64,000 nucleotides of DNA, from NCBI GenBank assembly GCA_032158125.1, contig JASKOT010000025.1, positions 62,001 through 126,000 of the forward strand, read 5' to 3'. A program made the translations under genes and the position numbers. This document shows positions 35,871-46,577 of this stretch, piece after piece (the stretch's first letter is position 1; every line of letters begins with the position of its first letter). Below the pieces are notes generated by a model. The model made no database searches. It had not been told where the DNA came from and saw only the letters and a list, made by a program, of their open reading frames with translations. Source of the DNA: Papiliotrema nemorosa (lineage: Eukaryota; Basidiomycota; Tremellomycetes; Tremellales; Rhynchogastremaceae).

Positions 35871-36848
35871 TTAATTTGGGAAGCGATGTCCGTTGAACTC
35901 CAACTTGACGTCCGTATCGAGGATATCGTCATTCGTCATCTGTCCTGGATCCCGGTGAAGCTCTCGAGACTCGACATTTTGATCGTCGGATTGTTCCCAC
36001 ATCTCTTCGCCTTGCTCATCATCTTGAGGACCCCTTGAATGATACTTCGAATGTCCAACATTCAAGTCGAGGTCCAGATCATTCAATGTCTTGTCATCGA
36101 CCGGAGCATGTGCCAGATCGTACTCCCCCTCATAACGCTTATGCGGTCCATCGTGTCCAAAGCTGAGATCCACCACCAAACCGCCTAAGGGTCCAATCGT
36201 ATAATCGTGTTGATCCCGCTTATCGTGGTCCTTACCATCTCCCAACATCACATCCGCATCGAGATCATTGATCGTCTTGTCCTTTGTAGGGGTATGAGCC
36301 AATGTATACTCTTGCTCCTCTCGAGAATGGTGATGTTTAACATGTCCCACCGTCGTGTCCAATCTGAGATCGTTGAAAGTTGTGTCCTTTCCTAGGGCAT
36401 TGGCGAGGGTGTACTCATGGTCCTCGTGCGATCGAGCATGTCCCGCTTTAGAGCCTTTGAGTACAGATTTGTGACCATGTCGATCGTGACCAACGCCGGA
36501 GTGCCCATCGACTTCAAGATCGGGGATTTTCCCCAAATGCTCATGATTCCCTGTACCCTCGTGATGACGGTGAGATCCGGCTTCACCTCCATGTCGTCCC
36601 TCGCCACCTTTTTCCCGATGACGATCCCCCGAATGTGGAGCATCTTTGCCTGCCTTGACCTTGTTATGATGCGGGACTCTGCCTTGAAGATCATTGTTGA
36701 CAGTTTTGCCGTCCGCCTTGAGCATCTGCGCCAGGTCTTTCTGTCCTCCACTCTGGGCAATAACGTTCTGGTCGTTTAGCTTGGCCGAGTCCAGTGGGGC
36801 AGCGGCTGCCAACGAGGCGAGAATGAGGAACAAGATCGCAGGTCGCAT
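35871..36848 (-). CDS. Secreted His-rich repeat protein, 325 aa
   Basis: A single open frame; I start at the ATG 36846-36848 because MRPAILFLILASLAAAAPLD is an excellent signal peptide with an Ala-x-Ala cleavage region (the frame is open further upstream). The mature protein is hydrophilic. The first part is Gly/His-rich (GDRHREKGGEGRHGGEAGSH). Then come four degenerate repeats of about 45-50 residues, each with an acidic core: EYTLANALGKDTTFNDLRLD, EYTLAHTPTKDKTINDLDAD, DYTIGPLGGLVVDLSFG, and EYDLAHAPVDDKTLNDLDLD. Each is followed by a Gly-His-x-Lys-His type spacer. I do not recognise a family. It could be a metal-binding or wall-associated protein, but this is inference from composition. 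A TATA box lies about 143 bp upstream. Confidence 0.75.
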   Translation of the reverse strand: MRPAILFLILASLAAAAPLDSAKLNDQNVIAQSGGQKDLAQMLKADGKTVNNDLQGRVPHHNKVKAGKDAPHSGDRHREKGGEGRHGGEAGSHRHHEGTGNHEHLGKIPDLEVDGHSGVGHDRHGHKSVLKGSKAGHARSHEDHEYTLANALGKDTTFNDLRLDTTVGHVKHHHSREEQEYTLAHTPTKDKTINDLDADVMLGDGKDHDKRDQHDYTIGPLGGLVVDLSFGHDGPHKRYEGEYDLAHAPVDDKTLNDLDLDLNVGHSKYHSRGPQDDEQGEEMWEQSDDQNVESRELHRDPGQMTNDDILDTDVKLEFNGHRFPN

Positions 36849-37390
36849 AGTGACAGCGTTGAGATGTCGCGAGACAAGGAATTCGAAAAATGGACAGGTT
36901 GTTACACGTGAGGTCGTAATGTTCGTCAAGAACGTAGATAGTACGGGGGTTCGCTGGAAGCTGAGAGAAGCATCCACGGCGGTGGTAAACTTATATATCC
37001 TAGGCCGCAGAAGTCACAGTCTTCACGTCGGAATTGATGTATCACAAGATCAGCAATGTATCAAATCTGAGACATTGTGCTCGCTCAGCCATCTACGGAG
37101 CTGTCTTGACCTCGATTGCTTCTGCTTGCTGGTGTGAAGGAGCGTTCGAAGGTGGCTTGCTGATCCGGTCGAACACATGATTGATAATAGAGGTGCATCA
37201 GTGGGACATCTCGGCTCACTCCATGCGGCTCAGCATACGCTTCACATGTAGCCAAAGGCGAGCATAAGTCCGTTCTTGAGCTGTTGTCAGCGGTGTTTGG
37301 TGCGGTTCCGGGGGAGATATGGCTTTGTTACTTTAGAACCGACGAGCTCTATACTGTACTATACTGTAGCTAATGTTGAGATCTATTTGT
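36849..37390. promoter_or_regulatory. Upstream region of the His-rich repeat gene
   Basis: About 540 bp that hold the TATA box at 36991 and then the 3' region of the minus-strand cytidine deaminase gene. A short direct repeat (TATACTGTACTATACTGTA) is seen near 37350. No gene is supported. Confidence 0.45.
36991..36997 (-). promoter_or_regulatory. TATA box of the His-rich repeat protein gene
   Basis: TATATAA on the minus strand, about 143 bp upstream of the chosen start codon at 36848. This spacing supports a start downstream of the longer open frame, because the upstream in-frame start at 36977 would lie only about 14 bp from the TATA box. Confidence 0.55.
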
Positions 37391-38110
37391 TCACCTGGCC
37401 TCGCCCAGCTGTTCCGGACCAAAGCTCATGGGGAGGAGCTCCTCTAGCGTCATAATCTTGATCATTTCCTCCCACTTCGTATCTGTCGACTCCCCCTCGG
37501 CCAGCTTGTGAGCCGCAAGGGCCGAGGTAAGCGACAAAGGAGGTGTCGTCGCTTCGATAGGGTACCTCGAGGATACCATGATGATTGGTGTGTTCAATGG
37601 GAAGAATTCTCGGATGACTTGACGGCATATACCGCAGGGCGATACGGTCGGCGAGGCGATTTGCGAGACTACCACCAGGGCTTTGAATGACGAATAGCCG
37701 AGGGACTAAATGTCAAGTCGCGCCCAAGAACAAGCTTTTGACTCACGATGGCTTTGGGTATCGCGGTTCTTTCCGCGCAGATGCCCGCTCCTACGAGGTT
37801 AATGATGCCCTGGGCTTGACGGGATGTGCCCACCATAAGAAGCGTTCTCAACGTTGCATCCACCGATGATGGTACCGTCCGTACACAAGATACCAGCGCC
37901 AACTCTGCGTACATGTCAGTGCTGGCAGTGTTGGCAGGGCCGGTACCTACTTGAAGTTGGAGTAAGGGGTGTAAGCTCTATCTCTCGCTTGGATCGTCAA
38001 TGAAAAGGCACACTCTGGACGAAGGACATACATTCGAAAGCGGCGAGGACAGTCTTGTGGACTTGCTCTGCGTTCAGTATGACGGGAGTCGAGGTGTTTG
38101 AGCTAGACAT
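37391..38110 (-). CDS. CDD1: Cytidine deaminase
   Basis: A multi-exon gene starting MSSSNTSTPVILNAEQVHKT (ATG 38108-38110) and ending EQLGEAR (stop 37391-37393). The zinc site is complete: NVENASYGAGICAERTA, joined across a 43-nt intron, with Cys and the catalytic Glu, and then SPCGICRQVIREF with the PCxxC zinc ligands. The preceding block VGAGILCTDGTIIGGCNVEN is the conserved first motif. The enzyme deaminates cytidine and deoxycytidine to uridine and deoxyuridine in pyrimidine salvage and acts in the cytosol, usually as a homotetramer. A C-terminal tail of about 50 residues (KWEEMIKIMTLEELLPMSFG) closes the domain. It is divergent from OLA1, with 233 bp to the upstream OLA1 ATG. Confidence 0.92.
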
Positions 38111-38343
38111 GGTGTGCAGTATGGTCTGTAGCAGAGAATTCGCAGATGGCAGCTGGAGCGCAGAAGTGGAGGTCACCCGTAAAGTAGGCATGCCAACTGT
38201 TCAACGACCGGCGAGCGCCTATACAGCTCACAAGCCTAGATCAGAGCAACCGCTTTGATAGGCGCGCGGAGAGGTGGATTTTCGTCCCTCACCCAAAATT
38301 CCTGGACCTTCGCTTGACCTTTGTTCTATCATTACCCAAGTGT

Positions 38344-40062
38344 ATGGCTCTGACCAGCACTACCACGTCTTTCCTCACTGTATCACTAAGACGTTCTCCT
38401 ACACGACTGGTCAGCTTAGTCTGCCAGCCTAGATTCGAGCCAAGGTCGACCGTATTCAGACAGTTTCGACTTTTCGCTCCGCCCGCCAGACTTTTCCACA
38501 CTTCCCCCCTAACAGCCAAATCCAACACTAGAAAAATGCCTCCCAAGAAGAAGCAAGAAGTTGAGAAGAAGATCGTCCTCGGTCGACCAGGAAACAACTT
38601 GAAGGTGAGTACTGCATACTACTGAGCCATATATACTAATGATGTTCAGATTGGTATCGTTGGTCTCCCCAATGTCGGTAAATCCTCCTTCTTCAACACC
38701 CTCTCCAAAACCGATCTCGGTAAAGCCGCCAACTTCCCTTACGCCACCATGTGAGCTAGCATGATTACTGCGAGGTTCGGCTGATGTATAGCGACCCAGA
38801 AGAGGCCCGAATTCCCGTCCCAGATGAGCGATTCCTGTGGCTTTGCGACCTGTACAAACCCAAATCCGAGGTCCCAGCTTTCCTGACGTGCATCGATATC
38901 GCCGGTCTGACAGCTGGTGCTTCCACCGGTGCAGGTCTTGGAAACGCCTTCTTGTCCCACGTCCGAGCCGTCGACGGTATCTTCCAAGTGGTCCGAGCGT
39001 TCGACGATGCCGAGGTCATCCACGTCGAGGGTGATGTCGACCCATTGCGAGATATGCAGATCATCTCGACCGAGTTGAGGTTGAAGGACATCGATTGGGT
39101 TGAGAAGGAATTGGAGAGGTTGAAGAAGAACTCGAGGAATCTGGGTACAGTCTCTTTGGCCGACAAGGCCAAGAAAGAGGAGATTGCGACCGTGGAGAAG
39201 ATTCTGCATCTGCTGCAAGAGGAGAACAGGGATGTCCGAAAGGGTACATGGACAAACAAAGAGGTCAGTCAACGCTCCCTCTTGCTACACTCCCCTCCCA
39301 CAACACCACTTTGTCGGACGAAAAAGGGCCCATTGGTCCGTTTAAACCCAGCTCGTCGAGAGGAGTAACGCCCAATAACAATGAGAACATAGTTTATTTC
39401 TGATTCACCCCTCCCTCCCTCCGGTTTTCATCTCTTCAATGAGACGCGAGGCTGACATCTACCAGGTCGAGGTCATCAATGGCCTTACCCTCCTTACCGC
39501 CAAACCCATCACCTACCTCGTCAACTTGTCAGAACGAGACTTTGTCCGAAAGAAGAACAAGTGGCTGCCCAAGATCAAAGCTTGGATCGATGAAAATAAT
39601 CCAGGAGATCAACTCATCCCATTCTCTGTGGCTCTGGAAGAGCGATTGGTCTCCATGTCAGACGACGAAAAGGTCGCCGAGGCCGAGACCTTGGGTCTGC
39701 CAAAGGGCAACCCTAGTGCCTTGGGTAAAATCACTACCGCCGGTTACGCTTCGCTCGAGTTGATCCGATACTTCACTTGCGGTCCTGACGAGGTCCGAGC
39801 CTGGACCGTCAGGAAAGGTATCAAGGCCCCTCAAGCGGCTGGTGTCATTCAGTGAGTCAAACTCTCCCCCCATAGACACTTGAATGACCTTGGCAGCTCG
39901 GACTTTGAGACCAAATTCGTCTGTGGTGAGATCATGTCTTACGAGGACTTGAAAGAGTACGGATCAGAAGCACAAGTCAAGGCTGCTGGTAAGCTTCGAC
40001 AACAGGGTAAACCGTACGAAATTGTAGATGGAGATATCTGTTACTGGAAGAGTGGAGCGTAA
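38344..40062 (+). CDS. OLA1: Obg-like ATPase OLA1/YchF, with possible mitochondrial presequence
   Basis: The cytosolic start is ATG 38536 ([20 protein letters not shown]). The frame is open to an upstream ATG at 38344, adding 64 residues beginning [18 protein letters not shown]. The GTPase-fold domain has [20 protein letters not shown] (P-loop), [20 protein letters not shown], and [20 protein letters not shown]. The NKxE guanine motif is replaced by NLSE, as known for ATP-preferring OLA1 and YchF. A coiled coil (about 39080-39240) and the C-terminal TGS domain ([20 protein letters not shown], then [20 protein letters not shown]) complete the protein. It associates with ribosomes and regulates stress responses. 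One intron, 39264-39465, is 202 nt, four times the local norm. It ends YWKSGA. Confidence 0.92.
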
Positions 40063-40111
40063 AACGTAGCTATTCATGCACCTCGCTCTCTTGTATGATA
40101 TATCTTCGCCC

Positions 40112-40149
40112 CCCAAGCATACGCTTGGGCGTCTGTGTTGAGCGTATGC
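40112..40149 (+). repeat. Overlapping inverted repeats after OLA1
   Basis: A perfect 7-bp stem with 4-nt loop (CCCAAGC-ATAC-GCTTGGG, 40112-40129) begins 50 bp after the OLA1 stop codon. The inner arm GCATACGCT (40117-40125) can pair instead with AGCGTATGC at 40141-40149. The two pairings exclude each other. It is probably within the OLA1 3' untranslated region. Confidence 0.5.
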
Positions 40150-40497
40150 ATGCCGTGGTGTGTTCTTTTCTCTTGCGGTGAGTCACCACATTCGGTATAT
40201 GCAAAATGACGAAAGGGGACCCCCTTTCGCCTCTTTTTCCGGCACTCGTCCCGCCCTTCGCACTTGCTTTACCTCGATTGTCCCATTCGTGTCCACCTCG
40301 TCTGCAGAGTATTCATCGATTCACTGTTTGTCTGAGAACTCGTAGTCAGGTCACAGCGTATCATCCTCCCGAGCTGCTCGAAGAATATCGACACAATGGT
40401 CTTCGACACCCCCGCGACCTACCAAAGTATCGTCATGGTACGATAATCGTCTCACCTTTTTGCTAGCCGACCTGGAGCTCCTTCCGCCCTACAAACG

Positions 40498-42775
40498 ATG
40501 GGCGATCCTCATTCTCACTACTCTGGGCTTTTTCGTACAGTGTCCCAGACGACGACAGCGACTACGAAAACCACCTCATCGACATCCTCATCTCGCACCA
40601 TACGACCTTTTGCCTCCACGACCGGATTCCACCATCCTTCCGGCTCGAATCATTTCACAGGAGCTGAGCAATATGGTCAACTCACTCAAAATCACCCCTA
40701 CCACGCTGGGATGGGGTTCGCACCCATCCCGCCCGCTCGATCTTCCTCCTTGAATCTCTCCTCTGCCAGATTCATGCCGTACCAGACTCAAATGGCCGAA
40801 TCTTCCACTATGGGCAGCATGTCTCAAGGGCAAGGCATGATGGGTCCGCCCCAATTTCCAGACCACCATCAGCAACAGCACCAACAACAGCAACAACAAC
40901 AACAGCAGCAGCAGCTAATCTGGAACAGTCAGATGGAAGGATACCCGTATATGATGCAGGGGATCTACCAGATGAACCCACAAGACCAGGCTCTAGCGAG
41001 CTCATCGTCTCTTTCTCTCGCTTCGCAGGACCAGACAGGCGACGAGGATGAAGAGGACGAGGATGTCAGACCCGTGAAATCAAAGCCGAAACCACGCAAA
41101 CGAGGCAGCCAGGCCGATGCGGAAGGCGAGGATAGCGCTTTGGCAGAGGAGAGAAAATTGCGTACGAGAGAGAAAGGCAGGGAAAGACAGCGGCGTAAAA
41201 GGGAGAGAGATCGGATGGCAAGAGACGTGAGACGGTCGAGCCTTGCTTCTCGTACGCCCAACTGACATGCAGGGGGTCAAACCGGACCAGAATACAGATA
41301 TTGGGGACGTCACAGGAGGAAATTCCACCCAGTCCTCCGCCATTGAACCCCACTCACTCGACTCGATAGCATTTGATCCTTCCGCTGTGCAATCCTCAAG
41401 TTTTGCATTCCAGTCGGTCCCGCCAAAACCGAGTGATATCGATTTCCCTAGCTACTCTCCGGGCCTATCTTACTCTTCCGCCTCGGTCTCAGAGCACTCA
41501 TCCCCTGGCGCAGCTTTCTCTCGATCTCTTCCCCTCGATGGCTCCTTGGGCGAACCCACGGCCATGGACCTCACGAGCCAAAATTACTCACAGCTCAAGT
41601 GGATTCCAGAGGATCATCATATTCAAAATCAGCCACCAAATGGCCCTACAGCTGGGAGTTCGCTCGTTCTGGGACCGATAGCGGGAGACAGAGCACCCAA
41701 ACGGACCAAGAGACGCCAGTCCGAGCCACAATCCGCGGACATTCGATCGTCCTTCTCCATGTCGAACGCCTCTAGACCTATGACTGCCTCCACACTATCA
41801 GCTCGTCCCACCTCTCGACGTGGAATTTCCGAAGGAAGCGCAGCTATGCTCACCTCTTCGCAAACTGCTGTAGACTCTACAACTGCGACGCTCTCTCAAC
41901 AACCCACACTTGCGCCTCTCTCACAGGAAAGCAGTTTCTTCGCATCGACGATGATTTTCGGTGTCACCAATTCCAACCTCGTCAAGAGTCTAGAACAGAA
42001 CCTAGGTATCGGTCGGAACGAGCTGGAAGAGATGCGTGGAGCCTTGGCAAACGTCTTTGAGCAGTATCAAGTCCAACGTGGACTCCGCAACGTCTCTATA
42101 CAAGATACCACGAATGGAACATACTCGCAGAATGAAGGGAACCGCGGTGGAGAGACTCCATATTCGACTTCCAGCTCGGTCTTCTCGACACCCGCTTCTG
42201 GATTGCGGATGAACCTCCCGCATTTGGTGATCAACGGATCAAATGTGGTCCAGGATGGCCCGATCAGCGCGAGTTCCAGCACCTCGTCAATGGGTCAACC
42301 GTTCAGCTTGGATATCGGTTTGGACAGCCGAGTACCGGCCAGTCCCGCGCGATCGCTGTCTGTGTCATCCCAGAGTAGCACATGGGATCCCTTTGTTCAG
42401 GCAATGGCCAATCAACACGATTCCAGGGGATCTGTATCTCAATCTGCAAGTCCAGTCAGACCCGCCAGAGCTCCAGGAAGAAATGTCATGTCACCGGCTT
42501 TCATACAATCATCTCAGCCTTCAGATCTCGAGCTTCACCTGCCGATGGACATGCAAGGATCAGGCCACCTTGGTGGCCCGCCTTCCGCATGGCCTTTGGC
42601 TCAAGGACTTGCCAGTCCATTTGTACAGACGGCGGATCTCGGGGAAACGACCCTTGGCGCCGATCATGGCGCCGCACAGGCTTCCGAGGGGAATCCCGGA
42701 GGTCAGATACGAATGGGCAACGTACCTTGGCAATCACAGCCGAGTGGAGCAGGGCAGGGCAACTTTCAAATTTAA
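40498..42775 (+). CDS. Poly-Gln, basic-region protein, possible transcriptional regulator
   Basis: Two exons, about 40498-41226 and 41274-42775 (intron with GTGAGA donor and TGCAG acceptor), give roughly 740 residues. The start at MGDPHSHYSGLFRTVSQTTT is uncertain; a further 5' exon is possible. Visible parts are a Gln/His tract (about 40870-40915), a very acidic DEDEEDEDV, a nuclear-localisation-like KSKPKPRKRGSQ, and a strongly basic helix EERKLRTREKGRERQRRKRE followed by RDRMARD. The basic helix resembles a bZIP-type basic region, but I find no clear leucine zipper after it. The rest is Ser/Pro/Gln-rich and disordered, with one helical block (NLVKSLEQNLGIGRNELEEM). The composition suggests a nuclear regulator; this is inference. 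Confidence 0.7.
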
Positions 42776-43910
42776 AAGGACAGTCATGCCGTGACGGGTT
42801 CAGATATCCGAACAGCAGGATACACTCCGCGTTCTACGGCGCTCGACGCGTCGAATGCATGCATAATGATGTCTTGTACTCGATCTAGAAACAACGAAGA
42901 CGATGTGACGAGGCCTCACGCGACAAACTACGCGTGATCACGTCGACCGTTCATGGCCTCGAAAAGACAATTCGGTCACCTTTTATTCTATGCTCGTCCG
43001 AGTGCTGGGCGTATACACCTGAACACTTGCCGACACAGTGACCGCGAGAACGACGGCACCCATGCAAGAGGCGCGGCAGGACGCCACACTGCACCTGCAA
43101 GAATTCCAAATCTTCTCCGACACATCTATTTCGGTCCGAAACAATCCGTCAGATCTCAAGAATATACAGAATTGCGGTGCATCTGCATCCGCGTTCATTC
43201 GATTGTGCCTTTCTATGATGCTTGTTCGTTCCTGCACAAAAGCAAATATCGCATGATCCAGCATTCTGGTCCCTCAAGAACGCCTCTTCCCGACGCCTTG
43301 CCGCTGTGGCATGCAGCATGGCGTTGCAGATCTATCCGTCCACCGGATACATGGCCTATTCCGGTCCGTCCCCACTGACATAGAAGGCGCGCACTTTTCC
43401 TGTTCCTGGGATCACCAAAGATAGATCTCGTTGATCCCTCATGTTAGTCCGGACCTGGAAACCAAAAACCTCCGTCTCGGCTCTTCTCGCGCAGACCACA
43501 AGGCACGTCAAGGCGATGCTACCACTCGACGTGAACGACTTGATCAAGCGTGATGTCAGCTACCTCTCAAGTTTCCAGATCTGCGTCTCAATTTAGAAGA
43601 ATCTGATCAAATCTTCGGGCGTTCACCATGCTAAACCTGTTTAACCGAGCCAGTATGGTGAATCTCCGCTTGACAAGACACGTCCAGCCTTTTTGCATTC
43701 GGTGCGTCGTGTTTATCGACTGCTTCCGGCCAATGAACACCAGCTGTATGATCCTCGCGACTGGTCTGAGCAATGATATAGAGCAGGAAAACGTGTCATG
43801 GTCTCGAGCACTCCTTCGTTTTTCAATCTCTTGGGTGCAGCTAATCCCTAACGTCGAACCCGCTTTGACAGTGGAAGCAGGATAAAGTCGTCGTTGGAGA
43901 TATCAAAGCC
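42776..43910. other. Intergenic region, no supported gene
   Basis: About 1.1 kb between the poly-Gln gene and the GT90 gene, both plus strand. Short frames on both strands lack motifs and splice partners. It probably holds a long promoter or 5' leader of the GT90 gene. Confidence 0.45.
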
Positions 43911-46383
43911 ATGTCAAAGTCGTCTGTGCCGATCATCGTCTTTCCTCATGAAAGCGACACCACGCTGTCTGTCAAATTCGCGACCACTTCGATCAGATCG
44001 ACCTTTACCCCACCATCGTTCCCCTCTGAAGGCCCTTCGTCCATTTCAACAGCGAGTCGGCCACGAAATGGAGCATGGAGCCGACTTTCACCTACTTCGG
44101 TGCCTACCGCAGTATTTCAATCCGAACATGAGAGCGACAATACCGAATTTGAAGCGGAATTTGACTTTGAGAAGGAACGACGAAGTAGGAGGCGGTGGCT
44201 GTTGTCGGGTCGGTACCGAACATACCACTATTGGGCTATAGCCATCAATCGGATACGCAAACACCGATGGGTGGTAGTTGGCCTCACCTTGGCCATGATT
44301 GCATTTCACTTTATTTACTCGGCTGCGTTCCCCCCTTCAAATGGGCCCGGGGGGCTTTCCGAAGCACGACAACCGGCAGCTTCAAAGAGATTCGCCCAAA
44401 TCCACGACAAACGGATTACTCAGGCTCATGAGACTAAAGATGAGGTGTCGGTCTCTCCCACCGAGGAGATTGAGCATCTCATCCGGCGCGCGAAATTACA
44501 ATGGGAGGCAAAACTCGGTCGACAGAGCAAGACTCTCAAAGCGGCGGTCGACGAGTATCAAAAGCGATACGGGCAGGTCCCACCTAAAGGGTTTGACTAT
44601 TGGTGGTACTACTGTCTGTGAGTCTTCAATCTTCTTCGAGTCAGACTCCGCGTCATGAGAACCTCAAGAGGAGCTATGTCTCCTTGCCCTCCGTGACTAT
44701 AGCTGACAGGCGATTTCTTGTAGGGATAACAACATTCAACTAGTCGACGAGTATGACCAAATCCACCGAGACCTGCACTTGTTCCGAGCAATCAGTCCGT
44801 TTGGCCTTCGTCAACGTCTAGCCCGATTTCTCAAATCCAGCGGAATGTACACCCTTTCCATCCAAGATCGCCAGTTAGAATACACCCTAGGAGAAGACGT
44901 GGAACAGATTCATGGTGCCAGCGCTCGGGTCAAAGCGCAGATGAATTTCTTGAAGCCGTTCATCGAGCATCTGGATGATGGTTTTACGGTCGTTTACAAT
45001 ATTCACGACTATCCGAGGGTGTTGGTACCGTATTCTCACCAGAGTGAACTTCAAGACCGGATCGAGGATGGTGAACGTGAGTAAGACTCCCATCTACGTG
45101 ACTTGGACTGATTGTCCTACTTTGTGCATACCATAGACTACTCTGAAGCTGACGCAACAGACTGGAACGAAGAAGAAAGCATCGACACTTCCAATAGAGG
45201 GTTCCCCAAAGCCTGTCCTCCATCTTCCCTTGCAGTTCAGCAAACACACCTGGAACGTAAAGGCAAACGGCTATCCCTTTCCAAGCCTAAATCGATGTTC
45301 ATCGATGACTGGAAAGCCTCCATGGATGTGTGTAACAACCTCCACTTGCTCGAGAATCACGGTTCGTTTGCTGGTCGACGAGCTGCTCATTCGCCACTTG
45401 AACCTATATTCTCAATGGCAAAGACCTCTACGCACAGTGATATCCTCACCATCCCCATGGACTTTTGGAGCCTTGATTCTCCACATACTGCTTGGGAAAA
45501 CAAGACCGACGATAGGTTGTTCTGGAGGGGAAAGACTACTGGAAATGCGTATTCGACAAAGAGCGATTGGAAAAAAGAACATAGATTTAGATTGGTTTCG
45601 ATGGCCGAAGAGGGCAAGTTAGTGACGAGGGATGATAAGGGGGAGGAGGTTGTACAACAGGTGGACAAGTCTTGGCTCGACATGGGTTTCGTCGGCCAGG
45701 CATCGCGTAAGCGCACCTTGTACCAGGTGTATACTGTACCGGCTGATGCGCCGCAGAATGTGACCAGGCCGACGGAACGTGCAAAGAGATTCACGAGCGA
45801 TACACATGGCTCCCCCGAAGCGGTATCGACTCTTCGGGGTATAAGTATGTCATAGACGTGTGAGTATTTCGCTGAAGAATCATCTCTTGTCCCGACAAGT
45901 CGTACGTGTGCTCCAGGTTGATTTTGCAGAGACGGAAACGCTTGGTCGGCTCGATTCAACCGGTTGCTCAATTCCAACAGTCTAGTGTTCAAAAGTACAG
46001 TCTATCGTAAGCTTTCACCTGGTCTGTCACCGGCACCGCTGTGTACTGATCCTCCCAGCCGAATGGTGGGCAGACAGGATAGAGCCATGGTATCACTTTG
46101 TCCCCATCAACGTAGACTATTCGGACCTGCCAGAAGCTCTCCGTTACGTAAGCCATTACCCCGTCCATTGGTCGTATCAAGCTGACTTGATCAGTTCCGA
46201 GAGCACGACTCGGAGGCAGAGCGGATCGCAAACAATGGACGGGCATGGGCCCAGACAATGTGGAGAGAAGCCGATATGAGAGCTTATGTTTTCCGGCTTT
46301 ACCTCGAGTGGCAGAGGTTGTTGGCTCCAAACAGGTCGAAAATGAATTTTGACTATAACCCAACGATGGAGCGATTGTCGTGA
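43911..46383 (+). CDS. GT90/CAP10-family type II membrane glycosyltransferase
   Basis: A multi-exon gene starting MSKSSVPIIVFPHESDTTLS. A cytosolic N terminus of about 120 residues precedes a single membrane anchor, HRWVVVGLTLAMIAFHFIYS. The lumenal catalytic domain holds KRYGQVPPKGFDYWWYYCL, DRLFWRGKTTGNAYSTKSDW, QCDQADGTCKEIHERYTWLP (recovered by the 50-nt intron 45707-45756), GYKYVIDVDGNAWSARFNRL, LLNSNSLVFKSTVYPEWWAD and HFVPINVDYSDLPEAL. These are the CAP10/GT90 blocks. Fungal relatives include Cryptococcus Cap10 and the xylosyltransferase Cxt1 group; the donor and acceptor here are not determined. It acts in the Golgi on wall or capsule glycans or glycolipids. It ends NPTMERLS. Confidence 0.88.
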
Positions 46384-46577
46384 GACTGGGTAGCTTCAGT
46401 AACACGATGAATTTTGGGCCTCCGGCTAGTTGTGATACAGCATCCACCGCACAGTGGGTGGGACATTAGAAATACAGTACGAATAGCATGCACATTTCGT
46501 TTACTAGAGTAGCACTACATATGGAGGATATCAAGTGCCACATTATTGATGGTTGAGAGGCATGACTGCTTTCACGC

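Noticed and set aside
36207..36779. Plus-strand frames opposite the His-rich gene
   Set aside because: They are antisense shadows; hydrophobic residues arise from reverse complements of His and Asp codons.
40588..41353. Minus-strand frames opposite the poly-Gln gene
   Set aside because: Poly-Leu and Ser tracts are the reverse complement of the poly-Gln and acidic codons.
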